64,000 nucleotides of DNA from Saprospiraceae bacterium (GTDB lineage: Bacteria > Bacteroidota > Bacteroidia > Chitinophagales > Saprospiraceae), in the NCBI GenBank assembly GCA_016718205.1, contig JADKEB010000031.1, positions 744,001 through 808,000 of the forward strand, in the 5' to 3' direction. The stretch's first letter is position 1, and the number at the start of each line of letters is the position of its first letter. The notes beneath the pieces are model-generated. The model saw only the letters and a list, made by a program, of their open reading frames with translations, was not told the DNA's origin and ran no database searches. This document shows, piece after piece, positions 56,568 to 64,000 of this stretch. The position numbers and the translations under genes are program-made.

Positions 56568-57046
56568 CTATAAGGACACACTCATATGAGTGTCCTTTTT
56601 TTTTGCCCGTAGTGTAATCGAACCAGACAGTAGTAGCCGATCAAGGTTTTGATCGGTTCCCTTTCTATGAAGCAAAATCTTTTGCTTCATTTTTTCTTTC
56701 AGAAAAACCGTGCGGTCATCCTACGGGCTGCTATAAGGACACACTCATATGAGTGTCCTTTTTTTTTGCCCGTAGTGTAATCGAACCAGACAGTAGTAGC
56801 CGATCAAGGTTTTGATCGGTTCCCTTTCTATGAAGCAAAATCTTTTACTTCATTTTTCTTTCAGAAAACCGTGCGGTCATCCCGGCTGCTATAAGGACAC
56901 TCATATGAGTGTCCTTTTTGCCCGTAGTGTAATCGAACCAGACAGTAGTAGCCGATCAAGGTTTTGATCGGTTCCCTTTCTATGAAGCAAAATCTTTTGC
57001 TTTATTTTTTCTTTCAGAAAAACCGTGCGGTCATCCTACGGGCTGC
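56558..57046 (+). repeat. Three tandem copies of the tRNA-Glu 3'-tail region
   Basis: The 3' end of the tRNA (CTACGGGCTGC, 56558-56568) recurs at 56721, in degraded form at about 56880, and at 57036, delimiting three units of about 156-163 bp. Each unit holds the AAGGACAC terminator hairpin, then GCCCGTAGTGTAATCGAACC (a degenerate inverse of the tRNA T-arm and acceptor end), then hairpins CCGATCAA/TTGATCGG and ATGAAGCAAAA/TTTTGCTTCAT. Confidence 0.85.
56572..56604 (+). terminator. Intrinsic terminator after tRNA-Glu
   Basis: An imperfect stem AAGGACAC...GTGTCCTT around ACTCATATGAGT is followed by a run of nine T. The hairpin recurs in the two following repeat units; in the third it is a perfect 24-base palindrome with a shorter T run. 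Confidence 0.8.
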
Positions 57047-57181
57047 ATAAAGCTTTTTCTATTATTAGCTATTAAAAAACTTCCTCATATTATACCAATT
57101 ATCTAATAACTTAATGTTTAGGTTGAGTCACCATTTAGCTTTGCCGGTAAGTTTTTTTTCACCATAAAAACTCCCATTTAA

Positions 57182-58579
57182 TTATTTCCCTCCTGTCTTC
57201 AGCTCCTTATAATACTTATGAAAGTAAGGAATAGTTTCTATACCTTTATAGAAGTTAAAAAGCCCATAATGCTCATTGGGTGAATGGATATCATCGGAGT
57301 CCAGTCCAAATCCCATAAGTACGGTTTTTACACCCAATACTTTTTCAAATAAAGCTACTATCGGAATACTTCCGCCTCCTCTTACTGGAATAGGATCTTT
57401 TCCATACGATTGTTTCATGGCCATGGCGGCGGCTTTATATTCCGGCGTATCTGATGGAGTTACAGCTGCTTCACCGCCGTGATGCGGCCGGACAACCACA
57501 TTTACTCCCGGAGGCGCCATAGACTCAAAATAGTTTTTAAAAAGCTCAGTGATTTTGTCACTCTTTTGATTTGGAACCAACCTCATACTGATTTTTGCGA
57601 AGGCTTTTGCAGGAAGGACTGTTTTAGCACCTTCTCCTATGTACCCACCCCAGATACCATTGACTTCCAGAGTGGGGCGTATGGATGTCTGTTCAAGCAC
57701 CGTATACCCATTTTCTCCCATAGTGGCTTCAATACCCAGGTCATGCATGTATGTTCCCTTGTCAAAAGGTGCTTTGTTCATAGCTGCTCTTTCTTCATCT
57801 GAAACGACCTCCACGTCATCATAAAAACCAGGAATGGTGATATGTTTGTTTTTATCTTTCAAAGAAGCGATCATGTCACACAGCACTTGTGCTGGATTGG
57901 CTACGGCACCACCATACACTCCCGAATGCAAATCTTTATTGGCTCCTGCGACTTCCACTTCCACATAGCTAAGGCCTCTTAATCCAACAGTAATTGAAGG
58001 AATATCATTGCCCAGTATGGAAGTATCAGAAATCAATACCACATCACACTTGAGCATTTCGCTGTTTTCCTTACAAAAAGCACCGAGATTTACAGAACCT
58101 ACTTCTTCTTCTCCTTCTATCATAAACTTCACATTGCAAGTCAGAGCATGATGCTGTACCATAGCTTCAAAGGCTTTTATATGCATATAGAATTGACCCT
58201 TATCGTCGCATGATCCCCTGGCATATATCGCTCCATCAGGATGTTTTTCTGTTTTTTTGATGACAGGTTCAAAAGGCGGACTGGTCCATAAATCCAAAGG
58301 ATCAGGAGGTTGAACATCATAATGCCCATAGACCAAAATGGTAGGAAATTTCGGATCAATCATGTGCTCCCCATACACTATTGGATGTCCCTTGGTTGGA
58401 TAGACTTTGACATGACTGCATCCAGCCTTTTTTAAGCTTTCAGCAACGACATCCGCTGTTTTTGCTACATCAGATTTGTAAGCAGGGTCAGCACTGATAG
58501 AAGGTATTTTTAACATTTCAAGCAACTCATCAAGAAATCGTTGCTTGTTTTGGTCGATATAATTTTTTAACTCTTGCAT
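57182..58579 (-). CDS. M20 family dipeptidase
   Basis: The 465-residue protein is a complete M20/M25/M40 metallopeptidase of the carnosinase/DapE-like dipeptidase group. Metal ligands are visible in VYGHYDVQPPD, ARGSCDDKGQ and EGEEEVGS, and the closing His in DSDDIHSPNEHY near 440. The dimerisation (lid) domain lies between about 200 and 320. No signal peptide is seen, so it is cytoplasmic and probably cleaves dipeptides. It lies 104 bp downstream of the prolyl oligopeptidase gene on the same strand, and together they could process imported peptides. Confidence 0.9.
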   Translation of the reverse strand: MQELKNYIDQNKQRFLDELLEMLKIPSISADPAYKSDVAKTADVVAESLKKAGCSHVKVYPTKGHPIVYGEHMIDPKFPTILVYGHYDVQPPDPLDLWTSPPFEPVIKKTEKHPDGAIYARGSCDDKGQFYMHIKAFEAMVQHHALTCNVKFMIEGEEEVGSVNLGAFCKENSEMLKCDVVLISDTSILGNDIPSITVGLRGLSYVEVEVAGANKDLHSGVYGGAVANPAQVLCDMIASLKDKNKHITIPGFYDDVEVVSDEERAAMNKAPFDKGTYMHDLGIEATMGENGYTVLEQTSIRPTLEVNGIWGGYIGEGAKTVLPAKAFAKISMRLVPNQKSDKITELFKNYFESMAPPGVNVVVRPHHGGEAAVTPSDTPEYKAAAMAMKQSYGKDPIPVRGGGSIPIVALFEKVLGVKTVLMGFGLDSDDIHSPNEHYGLFNFYKGIETIPYFHKYYKELKTGGK

Positions 58580-58683
58580 CGTATTTAGGTTTTATGTTAT
58601 CAATGATTGTTCTACTGATCTTTGTTCAAATGAGCAATTAAAAATCACTAAAGTGAAGTAATATTCTAGTTGGTATTAATATT

Positions 58684-60822
58684 TCAATTTTTAATATCAA
58701 TGGTATATGATTTATTCATGTTGAATAAGGTAAAGCCAATTTTATCAGCCGCTTCTTCTATTATTTTTGTGGTAGGTTTCCCAGCTCCATGCCCTGCGCT
58801 TTTTTCTATTCTGATCAGTACAGGATTTTCTCCTTTATGATTTTTTTGGAGCGCAGCAATAAATTTAAAAGAATGCGCCGGCACTACCCTATCGTCGTGA
58901 TCTGCCGTAGTCACTAATGTGGCTGGGTATTTGGCTTCCTTCACATTGTGCAATGGTGAGTATCCAAGTATATAATCAAACATTTCTTTGCTTTGTTCAG
59001 ATGTACCATAGTCATATGCCCATCCGGCACCAGCGGTAAAAGTATGATAACGCAGCATATCCAGGACTCCAACTGCCGGCAATGCCACTTTAAACAACTC
59101 CGGTCTTTGTGTCATACACGCTCCTACGAGCAATCCACCATTGGACCCACCTGAAATAGCGAGAAAATCACTCGAAGTATACTTATTGGCGATGAGATAT
59201 TCGGCCGCAGTAATAAAATCATCAAAGACATTTTGTTTTTTCAATTGTGTTCCGGCGTCGTGCCATTTTTTACCATATTCGCCACCGCCACGTAAGTTGG
59301 GGACTGCATATATCCCTCCTTGCTCCATCCACACTGCATTGGTGATACTAAAAGCTGGTGTCAGACTTATATTGAACCCCCCATAACCATAGAGAATGGT
59401 GGGATTTTTTCCGTCCAATTTGACACCTTTTTTGTAAGATATCATCATTGGTAGCTTAGTTCCATCTTTGGATGTGTAAAAAACTTGTTTTGACTCATAT
59501 TGTTCAGGAGCAAAATTGATTTTTGGTTTGATATACAACTCAGTCTTGCCTGTTGAAGGTTCGAATTTATAAATATTGCCTGGTGTTACATAATTGCTAA
59601 AAGAAAAGAAAATCTCTTTTTCACCGCGCTTGGCATTGCCCATAGATGCAGTACCCGATCCCGGCAGTTGTATATCTCTGATCAACTTACCATCGTAATC
59701 GTACTGTCTGATGAAGGACAAGGCATCTTTCATATAATGTGCAAAAAATGATCCACAGCCAGTGCTCACATCAAGTACATTTTCAGTTTCAGGGATAAAT
59801 TCTTTCCAGTTGGCTATGCCCGGGGTTGAAGCATCAGTAGTAACAATTTTTTGATTCGGAGCACCCAAATTGGTCACTATATACAATTTAGACCCATCAT
59901 TATCAGCGATATAGCTATCACTCTCAAAGTTATCCACCATGGTGATTACCTTACCTGATTTGTCCTGATGATCTACCATATAGAGTTCATTGCCTGAAGT
60001 AGATACCGAAGCAGAGATAAACAGATATCTGTCATCTTCAGTCACTGTTCCTCCCACGTAGCGCCTTTTTATCTTATCGCCAAAAATCACTTTGTCACTT
60101 TTCTGACTACTGCCCAACTTGTGGTAATATAATTTATGTTGATCTGTTTTTGCAGACAGTTCAGAGCCTTTCGGTTTGTCGTAACTTGAATAATAAAATC
60201 CGTCATTCCCTTTCCATGACAGGCCGCTGAATTTTACATCTCTTAATGTGTCTTCAAGTATTTGTTTTGTAATGGCATCCATCACAATGACTTTGCGCCA
60301 GTCAGAACCACCTTCTGAAATCTGATAAGCCACCTTTGATCCATCTTTTGAGAAATTTATACCTGCCATAGATGTAGTGCCATCTTTTGAAAAAGTATTA
60401 GGATCAATAAATATTTCTGCGTCTTTGACTCCCTTTTTTCGCCAAAGCACGGACTGATTTTGTAGCCCATTGTTTTTATAGAAATATGTGTAATCGCCTT
60501 CTTTAAAAGGGGCACCAAATTTTTCATAATTCCACAATTTCTCAAGTCTGGATTTGATGTCATTCCTGAATGGAATTTTGTCAAGGTAGCCAAAAGTCAC
60601 TTTGTTTTGATCGTCAACCCACTGTCCGGTCTCAGCTGAAAGATCATCTTCAAGCCAGCGATAAGGGTCTTTTATACTATTTCCAAAATAGTCAGAAACA
60701 GTACTATCCATTCGTGTAGTTGGATAAGAAATCGACACTTTTTTAGCTTCTTCGGTCATCACTTTGTCTTTACATGCATTGAATAATAAGATACAAATCA
60801 AGGTTGGAAATATGTATTTCAT
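58684..60822 (-). CDS. Prolyl oligopeptidase (S9 family) lipoprotein
   Basis: From ATG 60822 the protein has 712 residues: a lipoprotein signal (TLICILLFNAC), the S9A N-terminal segment DPYRWLEDD, a seven-bladed propeller, and an alpha/beta hydrolase domain. The catalytic residues are Ser in ISGGSNGGLL near 557, Asp in TADHDDRVVPAH near 641 and His in SAGHGAGKP near 678. It cleaves short proline-containing peptides in the periplasm. An upstream ATG at 60927 would place 35 residues before the signal sequence and is rejected. Confidence 0.92.
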   Translation of the reverse strand: MKYIFPTLICILLFNACKDKVMTEEAKKVSISYPTTRMDSTVSDYFGNSIKDPYRWLEDDLSAETGQWVDDQNKVTFGYLDKIPFRNDIKSRLEKLWNYEKFGAPFKEGDYTYFYKNNGLQNQSVLWRKKGVKDAEIFIDPNTFSKDGTTSMAGINFSKDGSKVAYQISEGGSDWRKVIVMDAITKQILEDTLRDVKFSGLSWKGNDGFYYSSYDKPKGSELSAKTDQHKLYYHKLGSSQKSDKVIFGDKIKRRYVGGTVTEDDRYLFISASVSTSGNELYMVDHQDKSGKVITMVDNFESDSYIADNDGSKLYIVTNLGAPNQKIVTTDASTPGIANWKEFIPETENVLDVSTGCGSFFAHYMKDALSFIRQYDYDGKLIRDIQLPGSGTASMGNAKRGEKEIFFSFSNYVTPGNIYKFEPSTGKTELYIKPKINFAPEQYESKQVFYTSKDGTKLPMMISYKKGVKLDGKNPTILYGYGGFNISLTPAFSITNAVWMEQGGIYAVPNLRGGGEYGKKWHDAGTQLKKQNVFDDFITAAEYLIANKYTSSDFLAISGGSNGGLLVGACMTQRPELFKVALPAVGVLDMLRYHTFTAGAGWAYDYGTSEQSKEMFDYILGYSPLHNVKEAKYPATLVTTADHDDRVVPAHSFKFIAALQKNHKGENPVLIRIEKSAGHGAGKPTTKIIEEAADKIGFTLFNMNKSYTIDIKN

Positions 60823-61273
60823 TGGTGTTGGATTTAAAATGAAAATATCATTTATTGTACCGTGTAAAGGTAAATATAATTTGTATAATTCAAGAATGTT
60901 TTTTAATTGATAATGAGGACAAAGCACAGTGTTTTACACAATCCCAAATACCAAGTATATATTGAGGCTTCCTAAAATGAAATGATTATACGAAGATATT
61001 TTTCATTAAAATGATAATTTATTACGATCTCCAACTATTTCAAAATCAGACTCCGCCACGGCGGATCATTTTTAGCTTCGCACCATAGGAGTGACTACAG
61101 CTGAAGCTGCTCACAGTATGATTTGTCGCTAAAAATGCTGATTTTACCTGCCTCGCCTGCCGCTTAGGCAGGCAGGCTATATTTGAAACTCTCACTACGA
61201 ATCTCATTTTATATCGACGATAATTTTTTTTGAAAAAAATTATGTCTTCATTAAAAAGACGATTAATGTCTTT
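60823..61273. other. Repeat-bearing spacer, left part
   Basis: No gene. Bases 61140-61180 carry a GCCTGCC/GGCAGGC hairpin, 61181-61213 match 8338-8372, and 61213-61256 match the inverse of about 14965-15000. The spacer is a mosaic of dispersed repeats. Confidence 0.5.
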
Positions 61274-61460
61274 AGAGTATGTTTAAATTTTTATTGTCTT
61301 AAAATCAATGTATTATGAACCTGACTTCAAAATAATCGCCTTATTTAGTTCACCTGCCCGTCTATATTATAGTTGGCAGGCAGGCTAAATGCGTTGATTA
61401 TTTTATTGTCAGAACCATAATCTCTTGATTTACAAATAAGAAAAATTTTAAACATACTCT
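61274..61460. repeat. Miniature inverted-repeat element, AGAGTATGTTTAA family, complete copy
   Basis: The ends AGAGTATGTTTAA and TTAAACATACTCT are exact inverses, extended by GTCTTT/AAAGAC outside. The interior has a GGCAGGC-type hairpin. Its right half matches the inverse of 8384-8472. It interrupts the repeat that is continuous at 14905-15000. Confidence 0.75.
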
Positions 61461-61639
61461 TAAAGACAAGCTTCGCATCGTCCTTACTCATAACCAAGAT
61501 GTTGGTTAAATCATTATTCGCAATCCAATTTTTTTGAGTATAGATATTTAGGTAATATAACGGTACTGTTATTTTGCTTTTTGAAGGCCGCAAATCTCGT
61601 TTGGTCAAATTATCGGTACACAACATAGAGTTATAAACA
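61461..61639. other. Repeat-bearing spacer, right part
   Basis: About 61480-61515 (CCAAGATGTTGGTTAAATCA) corresponds to the inverse of 14925-14950. A short minus-strand frame here has no coding character. Confidence 0.45.
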
Positions 61640-63277
61640 TTATGCCTTTCTTTCTATCTCCTTTAGATTTTCCATTCTGTTTCTGATCAGGAAGTCATCT
61701 ATAGTCTCAAAATGCTCGATCACTCTTTTGTTTTTGAATTCAAACACTTTTTCAGCGAGTCCTTGTAGAAAATCCCGGTCGTGGGAGACAAGGATCAATG
61801 TGCCGTCAAAAGCAAGTAGCGCATCTTTTAATACGTCTTTTGATCTGATGTCCAGGTGATTGGTAGGTTCATCCAGAATGAGGAGATTTACCGGCTCGAG
61901 CAGTAGTTTGACCATAGCCAATCTGGTCCTTTCACCACCAGATAGCATGCTCACTTTTTTGTCGATATCATCTCCTGAAAACATGAAGCAGCCAAGCAAT
62001 GTTTTAATTTGTGTTCTTATCTCACCCTCTGCCACCTCATCCACCGTCTGGAAAACAGTCAAATTTCCATCAAGCAGTGATGCCTGATTTTGAGCAAAAT
62101 ATCCCACTTTGATATTATGTCCCAACACACATTTGCCGACAAAGTCTATTTGACCCATTATAGCTTTGATCATGGTGGACTTTCCCTCTCCATTTCTACC
62201 TACAAAGGCTACTTTTTGACCACGCTCTATAGTCATCGATGCATTCTCAAAAACATTATGATCTCCAAAACTTTTGGACATATGATCGACGATCACAGGA
62301 TAGTCGCCAGACCTTGGAGCAGGTGGAAACTTGAGCTTTAATGCTGAGGTGTCCACTTCATCGATTTCTATAATGTTCATCTTCTCCAACATCCTCTCTA
62401 CAGAATTCACCTGATTGGCTTTGGAATAGGTACCTCTGAATCTTTCGATAAATTCTTTGCTTTCGGCGATAGTCTTTTGCTGCTCTTTGAAAGCTCGGAT
62501 CTGAGCCACTCGACGGTCTTCCCTGAGTTGCAGATAGTGACTGTAATTGGCACGGTAGTCATAAATCCTGCCCATAGTGACTTCTATGGTTCTGTTGGTG
62601 ATATTGTCAATGAATGCCTTATCGTGAGAAATCACCATCACTGCTTTGGCCTTATGGATGAGAAAGTTTTCAAGCCATACGACCGATTCTATATCGATAT
62701 GGTTAGTGGGTTCATCGAGCAGGATAAGGTCTGGTTTTTTAAGAAGAATTTTGGCGAGTTCGATACGCATCCTCCATCCACCACTAAATTCATTTGTTGG
62801 CCTGGTAAAATCATCACGTTCAAATCCCAAACCCAAAAGCGTTTTTTCTACTTCAGCATCGTAATTGATATCTTCGAGCGAGTAAAATTTTTCACCCAGT
62901 TCTGATGACTCTTCGATGAGTTTCATGTATTCGTCAGAGTCGTAATCTGTTCTGGTTTCCAGTTGCTGATTGATGTAGGCCATCCGATCTCTTACGATAA
63001 AAATCTGATCAAAAGCTTTGAGTGCTTCTTCAAAAACGGTACAGTGGTCTTCTGTCAGCAAATGCTGGGGAAGATAAGCGATCACCCCATCTTTCGGACA
63101 TCTTACATTTCCTCTAGTGGGTTTTTGAACTCCGGCTATGATTTTCATCATGGTAGATTTACCTGCTCCATTTTTGCCCATCAGGGCGATTTTATCATTT
63201 TCATTGATGACAAATGAAATATCGCTAAACAATGTTTTTCCGCTGAACTCAACTGCAAGACTATCTACTGAAATCAT
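61640..63277 (-). CDS. ABC-F family ATPase
   Basis: The 545-residue protein has two ABC domains without membrane segments. Domain 1 has Walker A MGKNGAGKST near 35, signature NEFSGGWRMRIELA near 150 and Walker B LILLDEPTNHID. Domain 2 has VGRNGEGKST near 355, MLSGGERTRLAM near 440 and LLILDEPTNHLDI. The charged linker between them (about 240-315) is the P-site tRNA interaction motif region. ABC-F proteins bind the ribosome E site to rescue or tune translation (EttA/Uup/YbiT types); which type cannot be decided. A -7-like TACTTTTG is at 63307-63314. Confidence 0.93.
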   Translation of the reverse strand: MISVDSLAVEFSGKTLFSDISFVINENDKIALMGKNGAGKSTMMKIIAGVQKPTRGNVRCPKDGVIAYLPQHLLTEDHCTVFEEALKAFDQIFIVRDRMAYINQQLETRTDYDSDEYMKLIEESSELGEKFYSLEDINYDAEVEKTLLGLGFERDDFTRPTNEFSGGWRMRIELAKILLKKPDLILLDEPTNHIDIESVVWLENFLIHKAKAVMVISHDKAFIDNITNRTIEVTMGRIYDYRANYSHYLQLREDRRVAQIRAFKEQQKTIAESKEFIERFRGTYSKANQVNSVERMLEKMNIIEIDEVDTSALKLKFPPAPRSGDYPVIVDHMSKSFGDHNVFENASMTIERGQKVAFVGRNGEGKSTMIKAIMGQIDFVGKCVLGHNIKVGYFAQNQASLLDGNLTVFQTVDEVAEGEIRTQIKTLLGCFMFSGDDIDKKVSMLSGGERTRLAMVKLLLEPVNLLILDEPTNHLDIRSKDVLKDALLAFDGTLILVSHDRDFLQGLAEKVFEFKNKRVIEHFETIDDFLIRNRMENLKEIERKA

Positions 63278-63378
63278 AACTAAAATAGATTATATCAAAA
63301 GAGGCGCAAAAGTAAAAAAAAGGCCGAGGTTTTGGTAAAATATCTTAAATTTTGTAATGGGCGTGCCTGTTTCAAGAA

Positions 63379-63999
63379 TTAATCATCGGTTGCAGCTGCA
63401 GAAGAAAAAACTCCCACCAAACCCGAGATGATATCAATAAAAACGTGAATCAGTATCACTACTATCAATGAACCTGAAACTAAGAATATACCGCCAAACA
63501 ACATGGAAATAATAAATATTTTCAGCACTGCCAACCAACCCTGATACATGTGACTCAAAGAAAATACAAGGGCTGGAATGATAATCGCAACCCAAGTGCC
63601 ATATGGCAATTCCATCGCACAATATGATATATACGTAACAATAAAACCTCTGAATACGACCTCTTCGCAAATCCCGGCAGAGAAGGCAAGAAAGATATAG
63701 TGCTTAAATTCATCCCAAGTCAATGGCATGAGATGCTGCATTTCATCCATTCTGGACTGAAAGTAACTTTTGTTGATATATCCATATAATAAATCACCAC
63801 TATAGATCAAAAGTATGGCTACACTTAAAATCCAAACCAAAGGATCAGGCTGAATCCAATCAACACCCAGTGCGTACCAAGGCTTTTTGCTGATATTCCA
63901 GGAAGTAATTACAAGCAATGCCCCGATAAAAAGCATGAGGCCATTGCTGTAAAATAAATGTTTTTTGGGTGGTAGTGACTCTATCAGTTCCGGGGACAT
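63379..63999 (-). CDS. CPBP family intramembrane metalloprotease
   Basis: The 206-residue visible protein has about six helices and the CPBP (CaaX protease and bacteriocin-processing) motif I, EEVVFRGFIV near residue 112, followed by FSLSHMYQGWLA and the third motif LIHVFIDIISG. These supply the Glu and His residues of the active site. Family members process prenylated or secreted peptides or membrane proteins. The ATG at 63997-63999 lies at the window edge, so it is not certain that this is the true start. Confidence 0.85.
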   Translation of the reverse strand: MSPELIESLPPKKHLFYSNGLMLFIGALLVITSWNISKKPWYALGVDWIQPDPLVWILSVAILLIYSGDLLYGYINKSYFQSRMDEMQHLMPLTWDEFKHYIFLAFSAGICEEVVFRGFIVTYISYCAMELPYGTWVAIIIPALVFSLSHMYQGWLAVLKIFIISMLFGGIFLVSGSLIVVILIHVFIDIISGLVGVFSSAAATDD

Positions 64000-64000
64000 C

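Noticed and set aside
56558..57046. tRNA-tail array considered as a CRISPR or extra tRNA genes
   Set aside because: The units are 156-163 bp with no variable spacers, and only the 3' tail of the tRNA is repeated, not a full cloverleaf.
61345..61626. Minus-strand frame of 93 codons
   Set aside because: It is made of miniature-element and dispersed-repeat sequence.

Overview
The window reads as AT-rich chromosome of an aerobic, heterotrophic Bacteroidota, most plausibly a Saprospiraceae-like lineage. The reasons are type IX secretion (T9SS) C-terminal sorting domains, a Bacteroidota-type alternative complex III plus haem-copper oxidase cluster, -7 promoter boxes of the TAnnTTTG type, few Shine-Dalgarno sites, many lipoprotein signals, and GH92 and other glycosidases. 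The taxon is inferred; no rRNA or other phylogenetic marker lies in the window.

Layout. 1-3.2 kb: a partial bacillithiol deacetylase (bshB1), a FabH-type ketosynthase, and a TerB-like gene split by an Rpn-type PD-(D/E)XK nuclease gene. 3.3-8.3 kb: a secreted FG-GAP repeat protein and a large six-hairpin glycosidase lipoprotein. 8.3-11.3 kb: a repeat-rich spacer with a perfect 44-bp palindrome in front of a Pif1-like helicase. 11.3-21.7 kb: a decaying zone with miniature inverted-repeat elements, a frameshifted outer-membrane barrel, a cytochrome c lipoprotein, a multiply frameshifted T9SS cargo gene, a five-unit tandem repeat of about 185 bp, an eroded gene and an octanucleotide minisatellite. 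21.7-34.9 kb: an Hdr-like Fe-S protein pair, a PyrR-like phosphoribosyltransferase, an SGNH hydrolase, a sodium/solute symporter, a lipoprotein methyltransferase, a frameshifted dacB, a GH92 mannosidase and a PhoD-like phosphatase.

34.9-51.6 kb, all on the minus strand, is the metabolic core: actA-B-C-D-E-F (alternative complex III) directly followed by oxidase subunit II, subunit I, haem O synthase, two subunit III genes, subunit IV and assembly factors. Together they should carry electrons from menaquinol through multihaem cytochromes to O2. Subunit II is fused to a C-terminal OmpA-like peptidoglycan-binding domain, the most unusual protein architecture in the window. 51.8-64 kb: a helix-hairpin-helix barrel protein, an Smr protein, an AspT/YidE-type transporter, tRNA-Glu followed by three tandem copies of its own 3' tail region, an M20 dipeptidase, a prolyl oligopeptidase, an ABC-F protein and a CPBP protease.

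At least five genes carry frameshifts or insertions while the respiratory operon is intact. At least four families of short dispersed elements occupy intergenic space. An 18-bp motif recurs upstream of three transcription units.
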